This document shows, piece after piece, positions 1 through 7,249 of a DNA stretch of 9,446 bases. The stretch covers positions 1 through 9,446 of the forward strand of contig JPUR01000174.1 of assembly GCA_001321835.1 (NCBI GenBank). Reading direction: 5' to 3'. Each line of letters begins with the position of its first letter. The first letter of the stretch is position 1. The DNA comes from Marinosulfonomonas sp. PRT-SC04. GTDB lineage: Bacteria; Pseudomonadota; Alphaproteobacteria; Rhodobacterales; Rhodobacteraceae. A program made the translations under genes and the position numbers. The notes beneath the pieces were generated by a model. It worked only from the letters and a program-made list of their open reading frames with translations, ran no database searches and had not been told where the DNA came from.

Positions 1-1057
1 CAATAGTGACACAGCCAACAAAGCCTTTGATCCAGACCTCACGGTGGCCATAAGCAACTGGCACAGAATAATCATTGCCGCGATACCGGACCAATGACGT
101 CGAGGTCACTTGTCCGCTTTGTCGGTCACAGGCTTCAAACGGTGCGGCTGGCAATGCTTGCATTACTGCCAGGACAGCTTCCAGCCGTTCACCAATACTG
201 ACTTTGTGACCCCGCAACACATCTCCCTGTCGCTTCAGGCACTGCTCTTCCAGATAATCGTTGAACGCATCCCAACTGGCGAAGCGCGGCATTGGCACCA
301 TGAAGTTGCGGCGCGCATAACCAACCAGCCCTTCAACCTTGCCTTTGTCATTGCCCTTGCCCGGACGGCCATACCGGTCATTGATCACATAATGCGACAG
401 CATGGCGCTGAACCGCTGCGTGCGTTTGCGCGTGCCATCCGGCATAATTTTGGCGACAAGGCACCGGTCATTATCGTAGAGAACCGACTGAGGAACAGCG
501 CCGAAGAATGCAAAGGCATGAACATGCCCGTCCAGCCATGCTTCGGTATTGGCTCTCTGCTAGGCTCGGACATAGCAGGCATCACTGTGTGGCAAATCAT
601 AGGCAAAGAAATAAGCCTTCTGTTCCACACCGCCGATCACAACCAAGGCCTCGCCAAAGTCGGCCTGCCCATGCCCCGCCGGATGGCTGAGCGGCACAAA
701 CATCTCCTTGCCGCCACGCTTCTTGCTGCGCACATAATCCTTCACGATGGTGTAGCCACCCGTGAACTCACATTCAGCCCGCAACCGATCAAATATCCGC
801 TTGGCCGTATGGCGTTGCTTGCGCGGGTGCCCTTTGTCTTCCGCCAGCCAAGTATTAATCTGATACGTAAACGCATCCAGCTTGGGTCGCCTGATCGACG
901 CCGTGCGACGATATCCGGGAGGCTCCGAATACGCCAACATCTTCGCAACACTATCTCGGCAGATCCCAAAATCCCGGGCAATAGCCCGCCCGCTCAACCC
1001 ATCATGAAAATGAGCTCGGCGAACCTTCAAATACAATTCCACAGTATAAATCCCCAA
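1..1057 (-). pseudogene. istA: IS21-family transposase IstA, interrupted by a stop codon and cut by the window edge
   Basis: IstA is the DDE transposase that cuts and joins the ends of IS21 elements together with the ATPase IstB. The first 165 codons give an N-terminal helix-turn-helix (about residues 21-42), a stretch typical of the family (QRHTAKRIFDRLR, GGYTIVKDY, VPLSHPAGHGQADFGEA) and the first catalytic Asp (about residue 133). An in-frame TAG at 560-562 follows CYVRA. Past it the same frame stays open for 186 codons to the window edge and encodes the rest of the core: GAVPQSVLYDND with the second Asp (about 195) and GKGNDKGKVEGLVGY with the catalytic Glu (about 242). The stop therefore separates the first catalytic residue from the other two, so a working enzyme is unlikely. 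The start is uncertain: TTG at 1057 is the furthest upstream option and no ATG fits the family N-terminus. Full-length IstA is roughly 500 residues; about 350 are in view. Confidence 0.88.
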
Positions 1058-1083
1058 ACCCTCACATAAATGAAAGGGCTAAA

Positions 1084-1104
1084 GTGGCCGGTTTTTACTC
1101 CGCC
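1084..1104 (+). repeat. IS21 terminal repeat, inner copy
   Basis: This 21-bp unit begins GTGGCC and ends ACTCCGCC. It matches the outer unit at 1131-1151 at 16 of 21 positions, in the same orientation and 47 bp away. Repeats of this kind near IS21-family ends are known as transposase-binding sites; that role is inferred here from position and family. Confidence 0.6.
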
Positions 1105-1130
1105 CGCGACCGCATTATGCCGCCGCTACT

Positions 1131-1151
1131 GTGGCCTAGTATTGCTCCGCC
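1131..1151 (+). repeat. IS21 terminal repeat, outer copy
   Basis: Second copy of the 21-bp unit (GTGGCC...GCTCCGCC), lying just inside the proposed element tip at 1158. Five positions in the middle differ from the inner copy, while the first six bases and the last seven are identical. Confidence 0.6.
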
Positions 1152-1158
1152 GTTTACA

Positions 1159-1430
1159 CCGTGGTCAGCCCCTTCACCTTACTGGCCCTTGGCTCGGGGT
1201 TTCTAGTTGCCGAAGTCATCACAGTAGCTGTTTCCGCTTTCGCGGTATCGGATAAAAAACACCGTTATTTAATTCCGTGGGTGCCGACCATGCACTTCTA
1301 TTTTCCGATGGCAACGCTGGCCTCCTATAAGGCGGTTTATGAACTGCTGACCCAACCGTTTTACTGGGATAAAACCACCCACGGTGTGTTTGAACGCACC
1401 CAAGACCTGGCGGAAACGCAGCCTGAATAG
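1159..1430 (+). pseudogene. C-terminal remnant of a family 2-type membrane glycosyltransferase, disrupted by the IS
   Basis: From the IS tip to a TAG at 1428-1430 the frame encodes about 90 residues. They start with a hydrophobic segment (SPFTLLALGSGFLVAEV, then ITVAVSAFAV), pass through a conserved-looking membrane-proximal stretch (YLIPWVPTMHFYFPMATLASY), and end with FYWDKTTHGVFE. The last motif is familiar from the C-terminus of membrane-bound processive GT2 glycosyltransferases of alphaproteobacteria. There is no start codon of its own with a ribosome site, no catalytic domain, and the upstream frame runs straight into IS sequence, with a stop at 1137-1139. It is therefore best read as the 3' end of a gene whose 5' part should lie beyond the left end of the element. 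The original substrate (exopolysaccharide or other surface glycan) cannot be told from this piece. Confidence 0.75.
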
Positions 1431-1431
1431 G

Positions 1432-2088
1432 CTACAGGTTCGAAAATTCCGGCTGGGCGGCATCAATTTCCAACCGCGTTTCAAACGCTTTGGAAATATG
1501 TTTCTTCAACGCAGCATATGCCGCATCACTGTCGCCACGCTCAATCGCTTCGATAATCGCCTCATGCTCGTCCAGCGCCCCTTCGCTGCGCCCCTCGACC
1601 GCCAGCGATGTGGTCGCAAGCAAAGCCATGGTGCGATGCACAAGATCCAGTTGCTGCACCAGATAACGGTTGTGCGATGCCAGATGGATCTGTTTATGGA
1701 ACCGCCTGTTCGCCAGCGCCATAGCTGCCGGATCACCAATCAGTTTGCGATCCTCGTCAATCATCTTGCGCAGCACCCGCACCTCTTCGGCAACCGCATG
1801 CTGGGCTGCCAAGCGCGCTGCCAGCCCCTCCAACTCGGCCCGCACCGCATAAAGCTCGGACAGCTGGTTATGGTCAAGCGCCCCAACAACCAAACTACGC
1901 CCATCGCGAATCAACAACGACTGGGTTTCCAGCCGCTGCAAAGCCTCGCGGATCGGGGTGCGCGATACGCCAAACCGTTCCGCCAATTCGGATTCCACCA
2001 ACCGGTCGCCAGTTTTGTAAACCCCGACATCAATCGCGTCGAGGATCAGCCCGTAGGCGTCTTTGTTCTGGGATCGAATCTCGCTCAT
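1432..2088 (-). CDS. GntR-family transcriptional regulator, FCD subfamily
   Basis: A 218-residue DNA-binding regulator. The N-terminal winged helix-turn-helix spans about residues 6-66, with a recognition helix VSRTPIREALQRLE (41-54) typical of FadR-type GntR proteins. The all-helical FCD effector domain follows, and the usual metal/effector ligand positions are present: N127 and H131 (ANRRFH), H175 (DEHEAI) and H197 (LKKHI). Such proteins generally repress catabolic or transport genes until an organic acid ligand binds. The ATG at 2088 was chosen because GGAGA lies about five bases ahead; a GTG at 2112 would add eight residues without a comparable site. The gene is divergent from the HAD hydrolase across 100 bp that contain an imperfect palindrome, which suggests it controls itself and perhaps that neighbour. 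Its stop is one base from the stop of the convergent glycosyltransferase remnant. The ligand and the regulon are unknown. Confidence 0.9.
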   Translation of the reverse strand: MSEIRSQNKDAYGLILDAIDVGVYKTGDRLVESELAERFGVSRTPIREALQRLETQSLLIRDGRSLVVGALDHNQLSELYAVRAELEGLAARLAAQHAVAEEVRVLRKMIDEDRKLIGDPAAMALANRRFHKQIHLASHNRYLVQQLDLVHRTMALLATTSLAVEGRSEGALDEHEAIIEAIERGDSDAAYAALKKHISKAFETRLEIDAAQPEFSNL

Positions 2089-2137
2089 CACTGTCTCCGC
2101 TTGCAATGTCACAACTTACGCCTGCCTGCCCACAGCA

Positions 2138-2159
2138 ATCAACCTGCAATCAAGTTGAT
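2138..2159. promoter_or_regulatory. Imperfect palindrome between gntR and the HAD gene (candidate operator)
   Basis: Two nine-base arms, ATCAACCTG and CAAGTTGAT, pair at eight of nine positions around a CAAT centre. The site lies 50 bp upstream of the gntR start and about 30 bp upstream of the hydrolase start, the expected place for an autoregulatory GntR operator. FCD regulators usually bind short symmetric sites, but I cannot match this one to a described consensus. Confidence 0.35.
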
Positions 2160-2188
2160 CCTGCCCGCAAATCCGCCTAACTAGGCAC

Positions 2189-2839
2189 ATGATTGCACAA
2201 CAATTCTCGCATGTCCGCCACTGGGTCTTTGATCTGGACAACACGCTGTACCACCCCAGCGCCCGCCTGTTCGACCAAATCGAGGTGCGAATGACGCAAT
2301 ATGTGATGGATACGCTCGGGGTTGATCTGGATCGCGCCAATTATTTGCGCAAACATTACTGGCACACCTATGGCACCACGTTGGCAGGCCTGATGCGCGA
2401 ACATAACGTCGATCCTGCCCCCTATCTAACCCATGTGCATGAAATTTCACTGGATCATCTGGAACATGACGCGCCTTTGGCCGCAGCGATCAGCGCACTA
2501 CCGGGGCGTAAAATCGTTTATACCAATGGTTCGGCACCTTACGCCAAACGTGTCCTGACGGCGCGCGGGCTATCCGGGGTTTTTGATGCAGTTTACGGGG
2601 TCGAACACGCCAATTTCCATCCAAAACCCGAACGGCGCGCTTTTGAAACTGTATTCTCAACCGATGGCATCGATACCAAAACCGGCGCAATGTTTGAGGA
2701 TGACACCCGCAACCTGGCCGCTCCACACGAAATGGGGATGCAATGCGTGCATGTTGCCCCCACCCCAGCTGAGCCAGCCACACACATTCATCACCACACC
2801 GATGAGCTGGCAGAATTCTTGCAAACCCTGTTGTCTTAA
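2189..2839 (+). CDS. HAD-superfamily hydrolase, probable pyrimidine 5'-nucleotidase
   Basis: A 216-residue cytoplasmic phosphatase with all four HAD motifs: FDLDNTLY with nucleophile D15 and acid/base D17, TNGS (112-115), the lysine of HPKPE (K146), and the acidic pair in FEDDTRN (D171, D172). The helical cap inserted after motif I, the DNTLYHP and EDDTRN signatures, and the size match the SDT1/pyrimidine 5'-nucleotidase group, which dephosphorylates UMP/CMP-type nucleotides or related phosphates. The substrate is inferred from family resemblance only. The ATG at 2189 places motif I at residues 14-21, as usual; the ribosome site ahead is weak (TAGG). A His-rich stretch near the C-terminus (THIHHHTDE, 198-206) is unusual-looking but short. 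The gene is divergent from the GntR regulator and ends before a strong hairpin. Confidence 0.88.
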   Translation: MIAQQFSHVRHWVFDLDNTLYHPSARLFDQIEVRMTQYVMDTLGVDLDRANYLRKHYWHTYGTTLAGLMREHNVDPAPYLTHVHEISLDHLEHDAPLAAAISALPGRKIVYTNGSAPYAKRVLTARGLSGVFDAVYGVEHANFHPKPERRAFETVFSTDGIDTKTGAMFEDDTRNLAAPHEMGMQCVHVAPTPAEPATHIHHHTDELAEFLQTLLS

Positions 2840-2852
2840 CTTCTTCTTTTCT

Positions 2853-2903
2853 TAAATATCCGCGCCGCAGGCAAAAACCTTATGCCTGCGGCGCGGATAT
2901 TTA
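2853..2903. terminator. Long perfect hairpin between convergent genes (bidirectional terminator or palindromic repeat)
   Basis: A 21-bp stem with no mismatch (arms 2853-2873 and 2883-2903) closes a nine-base loop. The core is very GC-rich (CCGCGCCGCAGGC) and flanked by A/T bases, so on either strand the RNA stem ends in AUAUUU-like sequence. It sits 13 bases after the hydrolase stop and 18 bases after the aminotransferase stop on the other strand. It can therefore serve both transcripts, although neither side has a long pure U tract. Confidence 0.75.
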
Positions 2904-2921
2904 TGGAACCGAAATAATGGA

Positions 2922-4049
2922 TTAAAACACCTGATCAAGCGCCGCGTTCAACCGCGCCACACTCGCGTCGACATCATAGAGTTTATCCAGCCCAAACAGA
3001 CCCAGACGGAAGGATTTATACTCTGGTCCCTCGTCGCACATCAGTGGCACACCACCAGCGATTTGCATACCAAGGGCCGCGAACTTCTTGCCGGTTTGTA
3101 CATCAGGATCGGTGGTGTAGCTGACCACCACGCCCGGCGCGCCAAACCCGTCTGCGGCCACCGATTTGATGCCGCGCTCTTTTAACAGCGCCCGCACACG
3201 GTCGCCCTGCTCCCATTGCGCATCGCGCAGTTTCTCAAAGCCGTATTCGCGGGTTTCAATCATCGTGTCGCGGAACACTTTCAGCGCATCTGTCGGCATG
3301 GTGGCGTGATAGGCGTGGCCCCCATTGGTGTAGGCTTCCATGATGGTCAGCCACTTGCCCAGATCAATGGCAAAGCTGGTGGAAACTGTTTCTTTGACCC
3401 GCGCATGCGCCGCGTCATTCAACATTACCAAACCGGCTGATGGCTGTGCCGACCAGCCTTTTTGCGGTGCCGAAATCAACACATCAACGCCGGTGGCTTT
3501 CATATCGACCCACGCACAGCCCGAGGCGATGCAATCGAGCACGAACAAGCCGCCATGCTCATGGACCGCGGCCGAAATGGCTTTCAAGTAATCGTCTGGC
3601 AAAATGATGCCTGACGCGGTTTCCACATGTGGGGCGAACACCACGTCAGGGCGTTCGTCCTTGATTTTAGCAACCACATCTTCAATCGGTGCAGGTGCAA
3701 ATGGTGCGTCAATGGCGTTGCCAACCCGGCGCGCCATCATCACGGTTTCGGCGGATGGAATGCTGCCCATCTCGAAAACCTGGCTCCAGCGGAACGAAAA
3801 GAAGCCGTTGCGCACCACAAGAACCTTCTTGCCGGTTGCGAATTGGCGCGCCACCGCTTCCATTGCATAGGTGCCGCCACCGGGCACCACCACCGCGTGA
3901 TCGGCGTTATAAACATCCTGAAGTGTCGTTGAAATGTCGCGCATCACGCCTTGAAAGGCGGCGGACATATGGTTCAGTGAACGGTCGGTAAAGACCACTG
4001 AAAATTCAAGCATTCCATCGGGATCAACATTGGGCAAAAGGGCTGACAT
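2922..4049 (-). CDS. Class V PLP-dependent aminotransferase (alanine--glyoxylate / serine--pyruvate type)
   Basis: A 375-residue fold-type I aminotransferase of the alanine-glyoxylate/serine-pyruvate group. Visible landmarks are the phosphate-binding loop VPGGGTYAME (55-64), D172 in FVLDCIAS that contacts the PLP ring nitrogen, the Schiff-base lysine K197 in SAPQKGWS, YHATMPT (247-253), and the substrate-carboxylate arginine R348 in SFRLGLFG. The ATG at 4049 is preferred over in-frame codons up to 4121 because AAAGGAAAT lies just ahead and the family starts near SALLPNVDPDG. Members move an amino group between small amino acids (alanine, serine, glycine) and pyruvate or glyoxylate; the true donor here is not determined. 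It lies 78 bp downstream of two Lrp-type regulators on the same strand, with a nested hairpin in the leader. The neighbourhood with ilvC suggests a role in alanine/branched-chain nitrogen balance, which is inference. It is not SerC by sequence character. Confidence 0.88.
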   Translation of the reverse strand: MSALLPNVDPDGMLEFSVVFTDRSLNHMSAAFQGVMRDISTTLQDVYNADHAVVVPGGGTYAMEAVARQFATGKKVLVVRNGFFSFRWSQVFEMGSIPSAETVMMARRVGNAIDAPFAPAPIEDVVAKIKDERPDVVFAPHVETASGIILPDDYLKAISAAVHEHGGLFVLDCIASGCAWVDMKATGVDVLISAPQKGWSAQPSAGLVMLNDAAHARVKETVSTSFAIDLGKWLTIMEAYTNGGHAYHATMPTDALKVFRDTMIETREYGFEKLRDAQWEQGDRVRALLKERGIKSVAADGFGAPGVVVSYTTDPDVQTGKKFAALGMQIAGGVPLMCDEGPEYKSFRLGLFGLDKLYDVDASVARLNAALDQVF

Positions 4050-4066
4050 GGGATTTCCTTTGTAAA

Positions 4067-4114
4067 ATTGTCCTTTGCAATTTGACGCTTTGCGCCGCGT
4101 CACACAAGGACAAT
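4067..4114 (-). promoter_or_regulatory. Nested inverted repeat in the leader of the aminotransferase gene
   Basis: On the coding strand a perfect nine-base outer stem, ATTGTCCTT with AAGGACAAT (4106-4114 and 4067-4075), encloses a perfect six-base inner stem, TGACGC with GCGTCA (4097-4102 and 4083-4088), with an eight-base loop. The outer stem is followed by UUU and then, within ten bases, by the ribosome site. It starts 13 bases after the lrp stop. It could be an attenuator or terminator for the lrp transcript, a stabilising processing hairpin, a ligand-responsive leader, or a DNA operator; the sequence does not decide. Confidence 0.5.
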
Positions 4115-4127
4115 CAGCCAAGTGACC

Positions 4128-4583
4128 TCATCCCAATGGGCCGGGGCGGCGCTCCTCAGAAAGCAACACATTGGCCTCGACATCACCGACCCCAGGCAGG
4201 GTCATGATCCGGCGGCGCAGCACCCGCTCGAAATCGGAAATATCGCGCGCCACCACCCGTAATCGGTAATCATACATGCCCAGAACATGTTGCACCAATT
4301 GCACCTCGGGGATGGCGGTGACCGCACGCTCAAAATCTTCTAGTGACACGCGGCCTTTGGTGGCGAGTTTAACCCCCAAAAACACCGTCACGCCAAAGCC
4401 GACGGCCTCGGCATTCAGCACCACGCGCTGCCCTTTGATGATACCAGCGTCATGCAAACGTTTGATGCGCCGCCACGCAGCAGGTTGGCTCAGGCCAAAT
4501 CGCCGCCCAAGCGCCCCCGCGTTTTGGGTGGCATCTTTTGATAAAGCCCGCAGCAGATTTCGATCAATACCATCCAAATTCAT
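4128..4583 (-). CDS. Lrp/AsnC-family transcriptional regulator (second of tandem pair)
   Basis: A 151-residue regulator with an N-terminal helix-turn-helix (about residues 20-46, LGRRFGLSQPAAWRRIKRL) and a C-terminal RAM/ACT-like ligand domain (about 65-141) carrying the family signature GMYDYRLRVVARD (102-114). Lrp-type proteins form dimers and octamers, bind amino acids in the RAM domain and control amino acid metabolism. Its ATG overlaps the TGA of the upstream lrp gene (ATGA at 4580-4583), so the two are likely co-transcribed and translationally coupled. The tail after the RAM domain (EERRPGPLG) is short and proline/glycine-rich. The adjacent aminotransferase downstream and divergent ilvC are the obvious candidate targets; the effector amino acid is not readable from sequence. 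Confidence 0.92.
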   Translation of the reverse strand: MNLDGIDRNLLRALSKDATQNAGALGRRFGLSQPAAWRRIKRLHDAGIIKGQRVVLNAEAVGFGVTVFLGVKLATKGRVSLEDFERAVTAIPEVQLVQHVLGMYDYRLRVVARDISDFERVLRRRIMTLPGVGDVEANVLLSEERRPGPLG

Positions 4584-5035
4584 AGCGGCAGCGCCTCGCT
4601 GGATTTTATGGTGGCAATTTGCATCAGCGATTCGATGTCAGCGATGTGCGGCAAGGTCAAAATGCGGCTGCGATAGATGTCTTGATAATGCGCCATATCG
4701 CGGGCCAGCACATTTAGGCGCACATCAACCCGCCCCAAAAACGTCTGGATTTCGATCACTTCAGGCACCTCGCGGGCCGCCGCCAAAAATTCGTCAAAGG
4801 CATTGCGTTGGGTTTTATCCAGCGTAAAGCGCAGCGAGACCTCGACCTCAAAACCAAGGGCGCGCCAGTTGATCACCGCTTCTTGACCAATCAGCACACC
4901 GGTCTCGCGTAATTTTGAGAGCCTGCGCCAGCACACCGGCGCAGTGACACCGGCGCGCGCTGCTAAATCCGCCGTCGACAGCTCTGGATCGGCTTGTAAG
5001 TGGCGCAGAATACGGCGATCAGTGTCGTCAAGCAT
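4580..5035 (-). CDS. Lrp/AsnC-family transcriptional regulator (first of tandem pair)
   Basis: A 151-residue paralogue of the neighbouring regulator. The helix-turn-helix is at about residues 20-46 (DLAARAGVTAPVCWRRLSKL) and the RAM domain at about 65-140. Its signature segment reads GRVDVRLNVLARD (101-113), where the usual GxYDY has become GRVDV; the aromatic residues next to the conserved Asp are missing, which may alter ligand binding or oligomer contacts. Both proteins share a WRRxxKL-type recognition helix end and a similar GFxVxV strand, pointing to an old duplication rather than a recent one. It is the first gene of the minus-strand set, divergent from ilvC over 137 bp that should hold both promoters. 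The ATG at 5033-5035 has only a weak ribosome site (GTGAGAT). Regulation of ilvC and of itself is inferred from position. Confidence 0.92.
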   Translation of the reverse strand: MLDDTDRRILRHLQADPELSTADLAARAGVTAPVCWRRLSKLRETGVLIGQEAVINWRALGFEVEVSLRFTLDKTQRNAFDEFLAAAREVPEVIEIQTFLGRVDVRLNVLARDMAHYQDIYRSRILTLPHIADIESLMQIATIKSSEALPL

Positions 5036-6195
<1,160 letters not shown>

Positions 6196-6216
6196 GCGTC
6201 TTTTCAGAACGTTACC

Positions 6217-6247
6217 AAAGGAGTCCCAGATCTCGGGGCGCCTTTTT
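6217..6247 (+). terminator. Rho-independent terminator of ilvC
   Basis: AAAGGAGTCCC (6217-6227) pairs with GGGGCGCCTTT (6235-6245) around a seven-base loop, with one A/G mismatch and one G-U pair. The stem runs into TTTTT followed by C. It lies about 20 bases after the ilvC stop. Confidence 0.8.
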
Positions 6248-6270
6248 CTATCATCACGGGCAAGAAATAT

Positions 6271-6284
6271 TTGAAAGATTTCAA
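6271..6284. promoter_or_regulatory. Perfect 14-bp palindrome upstream of the DMT exporter
   Basis: TTGAAA-GA-TTTCAA is an exact inverted repeat about 45 bp before the exporter start. It may be an operator, and TTGAAA could also serve as a -35 element, although no good -10 follows at the right distance. Confidence 0.3.
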
Positions 6285-6328
6285 TCTGTTTCCTTTGAAG
6301 GGGAACCGTTCGGATTAAAAGGTTAGAC

Positions 6329-7249
6329 ATGGAAGCAGGACTGATAAACTGGTTGCGCATTGGCGTCTTGGGCATAATTTGGGGGTCCTCCTTTATGGCC
6401 GTCAGCGTGGCGATCACCGGATTTGGCCCGATCACCGTGGCCGCCGGACGCATCCTGATCGGCGCAATCATCCTGCTGGGCTTACTGCGCATCATGGGCC
6501 TGTCCCTGCCGAGCCTCAAAGGATCTGAGGGTCGGAAAATCTGGCTGGCGGCCTTTGGGTTTGGTGTTTTAACAATGGCGCTACCGTTCTTCTTGCTCAG
6601 CTGGGGCCAGCTTTATGTCGCCTCGGGGTTTGCAGGCGTCACCATGGCCGCGGTGCCCTTGCTGGTCTTACCGCTGGCGCATCTCCTGATCCCAGGCGAG
6701 AAATTGACCGCGCAAAAAACATTAGGCTTTGTCATCGGCTTTGCTGGCGTGATCGTTTTGATCGGACTGGATGCATTTAAAAGCAGTGGCTTAGGGCTGG
6801 AGCCACTGGCACGGCTGGCCTGTTTCGGGGCCGCCGCCTGTTACGCCTTTGGCGGCATCATCACAAAACTGGCCCCAAAAACCAACCCGTTCGCCTTCGC
6901 CACTGCGGCCACCATGCTGGCCGCGATAATCATTGTGCCCGCCGCAATTATGCTCGAAGGTATGCCCGCAGCGTGGCCGACATCGCCATTGATCGCGGTG
7001 GTTTTTCTGGGCGTGGTGCCAACCGCTGCCGCTAATATTTTACTGGTTTCAGTGATCCGCAGCGCCGGTCCGTCGTTCCTGTCACTGGTCAATTACCAAG
7101 TGCCAATCTGGTCAGTGATTTTCGGCAGCCTGTTCCTATCCGAAGTCCTGCCCGCCCGCACCTTTTGGGCGCTGGGGCTGATCATGCTAGGGCTGGCTGT
7201 GAACCAACGCTGGAAACGCAAAAAACCGGCCCCATCAACCGCCGCTTAA
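6329..7249 (+). CDS. DMT-superfamily transporter, EamA family
   Basis: A 306-residue inner-membrane protein built from two EamA repeats, with about ten hydrophobic helices. The first repeat opens with the hallmark WGSSF (18-22) and ends near [18 protein letters not shown]. The second begins around [17 protein letters not shown] and ends with [20 protein letters not shown], then a short basic tail (RWKRKKP) expected in the cytoplasm. EamA proteins are typically exporters of amino acids or other small metabolites, but the substrate cannot be read from sequence. The ATG at 6329 has AAAAGG six bases ahead. The gene stands alone between the ilvC terminator and the convergent glmM; its TAA overlaps the glmM stop in a shared TTAA. 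Export of branched-chain or other amino acids would fit the ilvC neighbour, but that is only a guess from position. Confidence 0.92.
   Translation: MEAGLINWLRIGVLGIIWGSSFMAVSVAITGFGPITVAAGRILIGAIILLGLLRIMGLSLPSLKGSEGRKIWLAAFGFGVLTMALPFFLLSWGQLYVASGFAGVTMAAVPLLVLPLAHLLIPGEKLTAQKTLGFVIGFAGVIVLIGLDAFKSSGLGLEPLARLACFGAAACYAFGGIITKLAPKTNPFAFATAATMLAAIIIVPAAIMLEGMPAAWPTSPLIAVVFLGVVPTAAANILLVSVIRSAGPSFLSLVNYQVPIWSVIFGSLFLSEVLPARTFWALGLIMLGLAVNQRWKRKKPAPSTAA

Larger units (their letters stand above)
1..1158 (-). mobile_element. IS21-family insertion sequence, right-hand part only
   Basis: This is the end of an IS21-type element: an istA-like transposase gene reading leftward plus about 100 bp of terminal sequence carrying two related 21-bp repeats. 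Read inward, the proposed tip at 1158 starts 5'-TGTAAACGGCGGAG, which fits the TG-start of IS21 ends, and multiple transposase-binding repeats near the tips are typical of this family. The glycosyltransferase reading frame resumes immediately outside the tip. The rest of istA, the istB helper ATPase gene expected downstream of it, and the other end all lie left of the window, so the outer boundary and the target duplication cannot be seen. The exact tip is inferred and could be off by a few bases. Confidence 0.85.

Noticed and set aside
110..1069. A 319-codon open frame on the plus strand across the IS region
   Set aside because: It lies antisense to the recognisable IstA coding sequence, and its translation resembles no protein family; it is open only because of the codon bias of the transposase gene.
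2112..2112. GTG at 2112 as the gntR start
   Set aside because: It adds eight residues with no good ribosome site, whereas the ATG at 2088 has GGAGA at good spacing.
2922..4049. The aminotransferase as SerC (phosphoserine aminotransferase), with its leader as a serC RNA motif
   Set aside because: The sequence has the alanine-glyoxylate-type loop and C-terminal motif rather than SerC features, there is no serA nearby, and the nested hairpin does not match anything I can recall of that motif.
4128..5035. The Lrp pair as AhbA/AhbB-like (NirDL-type) siroheme decarboxylase subunits, which share the Lrp fold and also occur in pairs
   Set aside because: There are no heme d1 or siroheme pathway genes nearby, both proteins keep ordinary Lrp-type helix-turn-helix and RAM features, and the ilvC/aminotransferase setting fits regulators better.
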